NCBI GenBank assembly: GCA_025642075.2
Contig: JAODUO010000117.1
Location: forward strand, 421,001 to 485,000
Source of the DNA: Ridgeia piscesae
Taxonomy: Eukaryota > Annelida > Polychaeta > Sabellida > Siboglinidae
Direction of reading: 5' to 3'
Length of the DNA stretch: 64,000 nt
In this document: positions 52,001-63,600 of the stretch, in pieces
How positions within the stretch are numbered: the first letter of the stretch is position 1
How the letters are laid out: every line of letters starts with the position of its first letter
Program-made: the position numbers and the translations under genes
Notes under the pieces: generated by a model
What the model saw: only the letters and a program-made list of their open reading frames with translations
The model's database searches: none
Told to the model about the DNA's origin: nothing

Positions 52001-54620
52001 TGTATGTTCGGAGTAAAAACACATTTCTGACAATTATTTTGGTATTATTTGATAAATGTTCACTGTAAATGATTTTTCAAATCAATTACAGTACTAGTTG
52101 AAAATTCATGTGTTAAATCACTCCACTTGTGGTGTAGTATAATCAGTCATGTGATCATGTCACATGGTAACAGAGCAGGCAGCCACACTGCTCAAAAACC
52201 ATCACTTTCATACTGCTTCTTGACACTATTTCAAAGTAGAGTTTGTGGGCGGGGCCAGTGTGATTTGTGGGCGGGGGCCGTGTGCCTTGGAAGTGAAGGA
52301 TGCTGGGAGCCTGGGACTCACGCGAAGGAGGAAGCTCAACTTGGAGTCTCTGTAAGGAACATGACGGGACTTTCCGTGAGCGATGCCGCCTAGTGCCATG
52401 ATGACATTCCCCAGTGCCGACAGCGATCTGTTGATACTCCCAGCCTCCTGGTGGCAGCAACAGGAACAAAACATCTTTTTGCAGAATTTTTGGACAATTG
52501 TTGATGATGGCCTTGTATATTGGAAACTTTGTTATTTTTATGGTCATCAGATGGCATGGCAAACAGAGCTAAAAACCTATCGAACATTTTCTTAATTTAA
52601 TATGAACATATGCAAGGTTCTAACAGTACTGTAGAGGTTATACAGATAAAATTCTGACCATTACAACTGGTATTTATAAAACAATTAAACAAGGAATGAC
52701 CTCAGCTTTAATAAACACACATGCACATACTTAATAAACGCAAAGTCATGGCTTGAGATAAACAGTTTACGCCATCTGATCGAATTGGTTAATTTTTAAA
52801 TTGGTATCTCTAGTGCGCTCCTCACACAAACCTTGAGCCTGACACCGATTGTGTGCGTGTCCTTCTGACGCTCACTCCCTGCGAGGTCCACTAGGTTCAA
52901 CTGAGAAGACTTCACATGCCAGATATTCTCCGTCTTCTTCTAAAGACGCAATCACAAAAGACACACATAATGCTGAGCCAGAGGAAGAGTGCAGTAACAT
53001 TGGCACTTGCTTGGGTATGTGCACCTAGAAGTATTAACAAAACCTAAACAATTTTGTAGTAAAACTAAAACTTCTATGCCAGTTCTAGACTTGTAGAAAA
53101 ATCTTGTTGAAGTAATAAAATCCAAGTTGTGTGGAGTGGAATTTTCATGGAAAGGCTGACATGACGTATTCCCACTCCTACTAGAATAGTAGTTTCGTTT
53201 AAGATGTTCAGTGAACCCATATATTTTGGGCAAACATTTGTAATGATGTGGTCTCAGCTGACTATGTTTGACACAGCAACAGAGCATTTGTACCCAGATT
53301 CTCTTAATGGAGAGTTCGTGTGCACCACCATGAGCGTGAAAGAGAGAAGACCTGAGACTGAGGCTCACCTTTGACTCGATGTGTAGTGTGAAGACGGCGT
53401 GACTGCGGGAACTCTCTCGGTTCATTGATGTCGCTGCCACTGTTCTGTTGGCCCAGCCTGCTGCCAACACCTGGAACACACCCACATAAGGTAGTCATTG
53501 ATGCTACATGTGAGGGCGTGTCAGACAGGGCTTTATACAGGACCAAATTATTGCCAATCACACATGTTTTGGTGGACACATGGATGTTAATTGTTAAGGC
53601 AGTTTACAAACTATAAATGCGTCTGATGACCTAAATTGGACTACAAACCCACATGTGACACCATTTACACTTACTTTTGCGGCATAACTGACAATATCTA
53701 TGGTTTTGGAAGACCTTTTTTTCTACCCATCCACAACAGTTTTGACCCGTCCAAATGATGGGTGGACCGATCTCTGCAGAAAGCTATGGCGTCAGGGCAT
53801 TAACCTGTCAATGCACTGTCAGAGTGGTTGGACAATGCAATGTTATCAGTAGTAAATACTGACAGATACCGTTGACAGCACTGTGAACTGTCGATAGTAA
53901 TAACACTATTAAAATTATTGACACCTGTCAAAAAATCAGCAGATCAGTGGTGGGGGTGAGTGTAGAGGAAATGTAGTCGTGGTTACAGTATGGGCCTGGT
54001 GAACCTCTACACGTAGTTAATTATGAGTTTATGTGATATGTCTAGGTTCCTCTTGTGAGCTCAGGGGTAGGGCGTCGGACTCTCGACTAAGAGGACCCGG
54101 GTTCGAATCCTGTGCTGCGGTGTTAAAACCTTGGGCAAGTTTTTTCACTCTACATTGCTCCAGTCCACTCAGCTGTATAAATGAGTACCTGGTACCTGGC
54201 TATAGACAAGTGGTGGATATGTGTACGAGCAGCCTTCGCGCATTAATTGTAGCATACGGCTGGATGCTTCCCAGAGAAGTTGAGATGGTGTTTGATTGAA
54301 CAGGTCTGCCAGGGAAGTAATGTGTAAAGCGCTTTGAGCAATCCTGAGGATTGGATACTGTGCTATACAGTGTATAAGAACTTACCTTTACTCTTTAGGG
54401 TAATCTATTTTGTAATTTATTACTTTTACAACATGTGGGGAAACTTTATGAGTGCATGCATAAAGATTGTGGTTTGGTGCGTATTTTAGTAATTTATTTA
54501 TTATTAATTTTTTTATCATTGCTAGAGTCAACTTAAATAATCAAGAAAGCCAAAGGCTGAGCACGAAGACAACTGTTATAAGATGTACTTTTTTAAACAG
54601 AAAATAATGTATTTTTTATT

Positions 54621-54658
<38 letters not shown>

Positions 54659-57600
54659 AATGAAACATGTATATTTTTAAATGCCTTTATGCAGACCATT
54701 CAGTGCAGCATATGTCGGTCTGTTACTACTTCTGGTTGCTTTAAGCAGACCACAGCTGTGCAGCTTAAAGTTGTGGTTACTGGTTGTGCTGATAAACCCT
54801 TTACATAAACATTTCGACTAATATATTAGCAAACATAGTGTCAATGTAAATTAATAATATGTATAATTATTTGCACCAAAATTAAACTGTTTTGGTGATC
54901 TTGAGAGCACTGTTTTCAGTGTGTAATGGAGCAGTATGCCATATGTGCTATATGTATAACTGGAAACTGAAAGCACACCAAACATGTGATGTTAATAGTA
55001 ATAATAGTATCAACAACACATTATGAGAGTGCTACCGAGTGGTGTAAAATTAAATAAATGATGCAAACTTGACTGTACTGTTTGGAACCTACTAAAATGT
55101 GCACCATTGGCTACGATTGATGTGAATGACCTCAACGCAAACCAACCAATCATGTGCGAAAATGCAAACGTTTGAACCATTCCGATGATTCAAGATTGGC
55201 ATAAAAAATGTTGTTGAAGGGGCTGCTTCACACAGTACCTGGTAAGCATCGCATGCGCTTGCCACGGAACGCTCAATGAGTCCATCGACAAACACCCCTC
55301 GCTTCATGTTTTCTCGTAACTGAAGGCCGGTAGATGCAGGGTCAAGGAGGTCGTAAATCTGTTCATTGTAGATCTCCAGGAACGAACATCGACACAGGAA
55401 CTCAACGTTGTCCTCACCGTGCTGCAAATGGGAAGTAATCAATTACATTCCAGGCTAGTGCTAGGTTTAAAATTGGTTTAGTCAATTTGGCTAAAGTCAG
55501 AAATTTCTTTAGCCAAATGAGATTTTCTTTAGCCATTTTTAGGTCAAAACATGATGTAATATTATATAGAATGCTATACATTATTCACAACAAAACATGT
55601 AATTTTAATTAAATAAACATCGACAACATAATTAACATAAAAAACAAAACACATATAAACAAATATTATCTAAGTTTAATCATAAAAATTAAATCTGAAC
55701 AACTGTTGGGGAATTTTGCAAATACAAAAATAAATAAATTTTAATTTTCATCTATTAAAGTTGAATATAACATTTTATAACAACCATTTAGAACAATCTA
55801 CTCTACTCCTGTCTCTTGTTGCAATGCAGCAATTCAAAAGTGCATTATTACCTATCATAAAACATTGTTTGACAGGTCAGTAACTGGTTAATTGAATAGC
55901 ATAATTCTCCAAATGAATTAACTGTAATTCTGGCCTGGGTGATGCAGGCTGTAAATGATAACACATATTTTGACATGCATCTTTCTCTCTGTAATATGTG
56001 TGGTGATGAGACTTTTTAAACATACATGAATTAGATCAAACCTATATTGACATTTGGTTGAATAATTACCAGATGGCACATCGGTTATTTAATGGTCATG
56101 CCATGTGACTCTACTGACACTGAATCTGTCAGGTAAAGTGTTGGGTACTCAACTCAAACTTGTAGCTAGTGTCATCCAGCAGGTGCCCATTGTCCAGGCA
56201 ACACAATTCTTTATTGAATTAAGCCCTCCTAATGTTTAAGAGCATGGCTAAATGGGGGATTAGCGACCTATTGTTTATTCTGCTTGGCACATCAAGCTGA
56301 CTAGTTATTTGGGTCAGTGTGATGTGAGATCATTTAGGCAACATCAACAGAACCGGGCGGTAAATAATGCAGTCACGTACTGCTGATAATGTCATTAATA
56401 ATGACTAAAATAACGTTTTGCCAATTTTGTGAAGTTTTATTTTCGCCAAATAGCAAACTGTTTCGCCTACGGTACAATTGTAAAAAAAGTAAAGGCAAGT
56501 TCTTATATAGCGCAGTATCCAGTCCTCAGGACTATTCAAAGCACTTTACACTTTACACAATTGGCGATAAAACAGTGCTACCCTAGACATTTGCTATTAA
56601 AATGACTACCGGTAAGTCCACTTTCTTATAATATGAGTGTAAACAACTTATTATTTTTCCATGTAATCATTAATAATGATTGCCATTTTCTGTGCATTGT
56701 TTAGAGTTTCATGGCTGTCTTCACATAAAGGACTAGGACAATGGCTGCTGAAAGTGCCTTACATGAGTCATATCTGACTGTTTCACTGCAGTTAGCTCTT
56801 GTCGTTAACATCACTCTAGCAATATCACTGAGTAGCATTAGTGTGCCTTTTTTGACAAATACTCTTATGATTTCTTTGAAGATATAACCAGATATTCACT
56901 CATATGCAAACAGAGCTGAGTGATCTGGAGCGACACAGAGGGAACAACCTTGCCGAGCGGTTGATACTGGATTGGAACGTGAGTTCCCTCAAATAAGATC
57001 CCGTTGGTCTAGCCCATGAACCCAAACAGCACACGACACAAGCATGCACTTGTAGTTTAGTGTCACTCATCAGATTGGACAACAGTGAACTAACCATGAG
57101 CTGCTCCTTTTTAATGAGAGTAAACAGTTTCTCAAAGCTGTGAGGGATGACGCCGCGCTGTGCGTGCTGAAAGTTGTCACAATCTTCCGACGGACCTGAC
57201 AGGCAGACAGAAATCAAATAGTGTCACAAGTGATGACATATTATCCAACAAGGCATACTAGGGGGAGCCACCTCCTAGCTGTATTTTGTCACCAACTTCA
57301 CCAAATACTTGCACAAACTGCCATCTCGCAGCTGTTTATTTCTCACATCAAAGTGTTGTTCTAGTTGATGAAATTGCAATTTAAAATTAGTTTTCAAATT
57401 ATCTTTGGGTGTCTTCAAGTTCAGAACTGTGGATTACAGCCCAAAAATTATATGTATAGATTAAGCGTATCTGAAGAAATGGTAGATTATTACAATGAGT
57501 GTTGGCTAATAACAATCAACAACAGAAATATGTAGAGTAGAATATTTGTACTATTTAGTATAAATGCTCCCGATAAACACTCACCAACCATTGTAAATGT

Positions 57601-60600
57601 TTTCCCCGATCCAGTTTGCCCACTGTAACAAAGAAGTCAATATTTTCATGGTTAATTTCATGCCTGAGTAATTGTTTTCTTTTAAATGGTAAACTGTAAC
57701 AGTTCATTTTTATTGCATTTACAATTTTTTGTCTTCTATCTTTATTACTAGAAAGTCTAGAATTGGTAAATGTATTCATGATGCTGATTTAGTTGTAGTG
57801 GCATGTAAATTATGTGTATTTACTTAATTCTTTTAGTATTATTTTTATTGTAGTGAATTGTATGTCTTACTAAAAGCTCTACAAGTATTAATGGATGAGT
57901 GTATTGTTAGAGGAACTACTGAAAATCTCAACGTAAATAAAGCTTTAACTACCAGGGTAATAATAAAGTGCTATAGTAACTGAACTACTTTTTTACCATT
58001 GACACACACACACACACACATAATCGTAATTTATACTTATTTTGCAGTTAACTACTATTTTTCTGTAATATTATATATGCGAACTGTATCATAAACTACC
58101 TGCTAGATGGCGTCTGTAACTTACAAGTAACACATCAACAGTTATGCAGGCATATTATCGATTTAAAAATGCTCATGATATATGTGTACATGAGTCATGA
58201 GAATTACTTACTAGGCAAATATAGTTCCATTATATCCAGCCACGCAGCTCTCGATAAGGGATTTTCCAATGCACTCGAAGACCATTTCCTGAAGGCAGAT
58301 AATATCAAAACAACTAGTACAACAGCCACTTAGTCTGTCTTAATCACATAACTGCAATGTCTTACTTCTCTACATGGCTGTGGTCAGACATTTAGCAGAG
58401 TTTAAGCATCACTGAAGCAACGCCGACCCATGGTTTGGAGAGTATAATCATTTATACAGTTGTAACAATGTCACTCAGTAGATCCCCGGAGTCTAGTCAT
58501 TTTTTTGTCATGTGCTTGCCTAATTATACACCTCAATTTCATTAGTCCACACTGTTCCAGACTCATACAGTTGTGTATTAAAGCGACATGGTCCGTTCGT
58601 GGCTTTTAATTTTTATTGCAAAATCATGTTATACGGTATAAATTATACCTATTATAGCGTAAAGACAGTCAAAATATGTTTTCATGTACCATTTAGGGGT
58701 TGAAAATAGACGCAGTAAGGGCGCTTAACTCTGTGTACACATCGACCACGAGGCGTTTTCGAAACCGTTGTAGGTGTGGCTAAAAGCCCAGAAGGAAATG
58801 CATGATCATGTGATGCAGTATCACGTGAACACAAGTTGACGCCATTAACGCCACACCCAGCCAGGTGCATGGCTCCCAGTTGGGGTGGGTGTCACTTGCA
58901 GCGATTTGAGTGCCAGCGTCGAGATTCTGATAAACATTCGACGTTTAACATTACGAAGTCAGTTCTGTTTCGATAGAACATTTATTGGCGGTCAGGACGG
59001 TACAATAGTTATAACTTATACTGATTAACTGATTAACATGATTTTGCAAAAAAAATTCAAACCCACAAACTGATCATGTCACTTTAAGGCACTTTTTATG
59101 GTTGAAACAGCACCTGGCTTGTACCAGTATATATGAGTGTGGCCATAGTTTACAGCAAAAAGCTCTAGATAATTGCTACAACAGTTACAGAGCAGGTACC
59201 AGTAGATGCAAACTGCACCATAACATGACCTAAAAATGCTATAACACACTCTGTGGTAGCACTACACAAGTGCAGATAATACAAAGATACCATACCTGGG
59301 TTGTGTTGATGTCTGCTATTTGATCGTATGTGAAAACCCTCGCCTCTGGCTTGCATTTCATGATGATGGCATTGCGCTGTGTATCAACGGTGAGACAGTG
59401 ACCCAGCTCTATCTTATCTTCATCACACGGTGGCCTCACACGGACAAACACCTTGATAGAGTCGCTCTCTCCCGTCTCTGTGATGCCTAGTGTTACACAG
59501 AACAGTCAATATTACGAGCATCTGACAAGGACTGAATTGAGCCGACATGTTTCGAGTGTTAACATTTTCCTCCGCCAAATTTTCAGGGATTAATTTGAAA
59601 CCCTTTGCAGGGCTAGAACTTCGGCATTTGTTTTACTAGACAGCGGTACTAGCAAAGTCAAAAGTTTACTAGTCTGCCAATAGGTTTACTAGTCCGGCAA
59701 AACATAAAAACAATCCAAATTTAAGTTGTTACAATTTGTTTTAAAACTAAAAACAGTATATGTTGCAACCCCAGTAAAACAATGCACTTTTCATAAAGGT
59801 AACAAATAAATAATACAGAAATAAAAAAAATTATGAATTAAAAAGTGAAGATATGATCTGTATTAAAAAACTGTGCAATTGAAAAAAATGCCAATTGCAT
59901 CAGTAGTTAGGGCTTTATGCAGGATAACATTATTGCCAGTCACAAGTGTTTTGGTGGACAGTTTACAAACTTTTCAATGTGTCTGATGACCTGAAATGGA
60001 CTACAAACACACATGTGACACCATTTTCACTCACTTTCAAGGCATAACTAACAATATCTATGGTTTTGGAAGGTGTTTTTTTTGCCCATCCATATTCGTT
60101 TTTATCCATCCAAATGACGGGTGGACGGGTCTCTACATAAAACTATGTCAGTAATACCACCCTACCATTATGAATTTCTCTAGAAATTCTGGAAATTTAC
60201 CTCACATTACGCTGTTATGAAAACTGCTCTACTGGACTGTATTAATGGAAATAAATACCACTAGAAAATTGTAGACATCAAAGAACCATTAATCTTACAA
60301 ATAATGCCCAGACAAGTTCATCGCTGGTGCCATGCCAAAGAAAATGTTCAACATTTATCAGTAAATGAAGCTACTTATCAACGTTTAAATAACTTGGGAT
60401 TTAGTTACATCCCCCCAGCATGTTGGTGGATTAGGATCACTGTGATTACAAAGGCTTGATTGATTGATGTAGGGTGGATGACACATTGACCTATACTAAA
60501 CAACCGGACTAGTTATTAGGAAGGTTTACTAGTCCGCCTTTATCTTTACTAGTGTACGAACTAGAGGACTAGTGGGTACCCGCTGAGATTCGGTACCGCT

Positions 60601-63600
60601 GCTTTGGAAGAACAATAATGTTTCTTTCCCCATGTTGGTTAAGAAGAAACTTTCCATTCAGAAATCGAACTCGGTCGTTTTGCTCAGTCTTATTCTTCTT
60701 CTATTAATCAGCCAACATCAATGTTTTGATGATTATGCTGATTTGTGGAAGTTGCAGTAGACACTTCTGAAATGTAGTGAAAGGGTGTGTGTCATAGTAG
60801 AAGGGGGTAGTAGACATAAGAAATAAAGGGGAGGGTGAAGGGTGGTCTGTCATGGTTACACTTACAGGTGGGCAGCAAGCCTGGACTTGAAACAGTCCAA
60901 GGACTTGGCTGCCACTATTTCCTGGGGCAGGCTGTTCCATTTGGGGATGGTCCGGGGGAAGAATGACATATGCCTGTACTGTGTCCTGCAGTAGGGGATG
61001 TTGTAGCTGTGCGTGTTGTTCTTTCTGTGGATTGATCTGTTTTCTGTTGGCTGTGGTAGGTATTCAGAATCAATGGTGACGAGGCGGTGGTGAAATTTGT
61101 AAAACATTTCAAGTCGAGCTTTTTTACGACGTTGTTGGAGTGTGGGCCAGGCAAGAGAGTCGATGATGGAGTTGATGCAGGATGTCTGGTGGTGTCTATT
61201 TGTAACCCATCTTGCAGCTCGGCGTTGGACTTTTTCTATTGTTTGCAGAGTGTGGGTCCCAGACAGTGGCTGAGTACTCCAGGATTGGATGGACAAAAGC
61301 TTTCTGTGCTCTTTCTTTATGTGACATGTATCACTTCTCGGAAGATTCACACCGTCACCCCTAAACAACACAGCCCCCCCACATCCTATTCATGCTTCTT
61401 AGAAACCCATGACATAGCAGGAAGCTGCTGCCCCCACCCCGGCCACCAATTGTTAGTATAAAAGGAGGAACATTTTGGAGCTTGGATCATTCCTCTGAGC
61501 TTCATCATGTAGTCTTTACAGTCAACGAGCCCTTTGTGGTGTGGGTAAGTTCCAAACTGTATTTTATACTTAATAACTAGTAGACTGGTTGTGAACCATA
61601 GTAAAGAGTGTCTTTAATGGACTACGAGGAAGATGGCTGTATGTGATTACAGATACTGTTTATGGCTAGAATGGTACGTAAAGTTTACTTTAATAATGTT
61701 TAGCTTAAACAGATATAGCTGGTGTTTGTAATTGTAGTGATACGTGTAAGTGAACTTTAATATGGATATTTATCAGGATGTTTAGAATGGAATAGACGAG
61801 AGTCACCCGGTACATACTCAGCCATCCACACCCCTTCTTTTGATGTTATCTTGATGGATCACCACAAGTGTCAGTTGGTGGACTGCATGTGGACCCCTGT
61901 AGGCAGAGTCAGCTGTAGTGAGCTAGATACTGTTTCAGACTTGTAAACAAAGCTGAACTATGTAGGGTCAGTGACAAATATGACAATTGACATGTGAGCG
62001 CTACACACAGTAGGCTTATATTATGTCATTTAGTAGTTGTTCGTTAAGTAACACTTTGAACTTTGATTTGTATTTGCACAGGAAAGTGACCAATCCTGAT
62101 CTATTCATGATTGTGGCCAGTCGTTGGTGTAGTCATTCGTGTAACCTACAGTCGTTGGTGTAGTCATTCATGTAATCTACAGTATTGTTATCTTATAGTC
62201 ATACAGGAGTAACTTGTATGTGGATTTGTATGGGCTTAAAGACGAATGTATTTGGTATTGTGGTCACGAAGTGAGACCAAGATTTATTTAGAATTTTTTT
62301 GTATTATTTTAGCAGTTAAACTGTATTAAGCGCATTTTATATTTTAAACTTGCCTTACAGTGGTCTATCTTTTAAAGTAGGCTTAAGCGCAGCAGCGCGC
62401 ACACATTTAGTTTTCTTGTTTCCGATTTTTAGGTTTCTTCTGAGGAAGCTGAGTGTATTGTTCGCTTTATTGGTGATGGTGTCTATGTAGAGTTCCAAAT
62501 TCAGGTTGTCCTATATATTTATGCCAAGGTATTTTGCTGTGCTGATGTTTTGCAGGTTGTGTCCATATAGGTGGTATGACGGTACAATTTTCTTTTTCTT
62601 TCGGTGGCACTCAAAGTGTAGCACTTTTGTGGATGGACTACTGTTTCTCCCATGTGTTGAGAGGGAATCAAGATCTTTTTGCAGCTTTTTCTGGTCCTCT
62701 TTGTGTTTAATGGTGTTACTGCACAAGGTGTCATCAGCAAACAGTCGGATTTTTGATTCAATGTCTATGGGTAGGTCATTGGTGTACAGAAGGAAGAGAC
62801 AAGTGCCAACGACTGATCCCTGCAGGACTCCTGAGTCCACAGGCATGAAGTTTGATACCTCTCCCCAACCACTACAGCCTGCTGTCTGTTCTCGAGAAAG
62901 CTGTCAATCCATGCATTGAGTCGACCTCCGATTCCATAGCGACGCAGCTTGTGAACTAGAAGTGTATGGCTCACCTTGTTGAATGCTTTTTCAAAGTCAA
63001 GGACAATGGTGTCCTCCTGGTTTCCCCTCTCCAGTTCTTCACTTGTTTCATCCATGTACCCCAGAAGTTGCGTCTCACAGGACCGTCCGCATCCGAAGTC
63101 ATGCTGCTCTGGGCAGAGAATGCTGTTCTTCTCAAGGTGTGACATGATGTGACTAGCGATGATGTGCTCCATCACCTTGCAGGCTATGCATGTGAGTGAG
63201 ATGGGGCGGTAGTTTTCTGACTTATATGGTTCACCCTTCTTGAAGACAGGCGTGACATGGGCTAATTTCCAGTCGAGTGGCAACGTTCCAGTCTGGTAGG
63301 AGTTTCGGAAGAGCTGGTTTGACCTTCTTTGGTAATGTTGATGTTTTTACAGTCTGTGTACTCAGAAAGGTCTGGTTTGGGGGGGGGCAACATAGTTTAA
63401 ACTCCGCAGCAGTAACAGTATCTCTGAGCTTGTTCTTTGGGGTCTGTAATAAGTTTCCCAGTATCTTTGAATGGAGATCGAGACTCCCATCCCCTCAGTT
63501 ATTCTTGCTTTGATGAAGCACTAGAACTTAAACAGTGGGTTAAATTCACCAGCTTCTTTGCTGGCATCATTCCATGTCAATCAAGTCTTGTTGAATGAAG

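Noticed and set aside
54046..54120. Possible tRNA gene
   Set aside because: The A and B boxes are present but there is no cloverleaf 3' half. The sequence continues as a SINE found elsewhere in the window.
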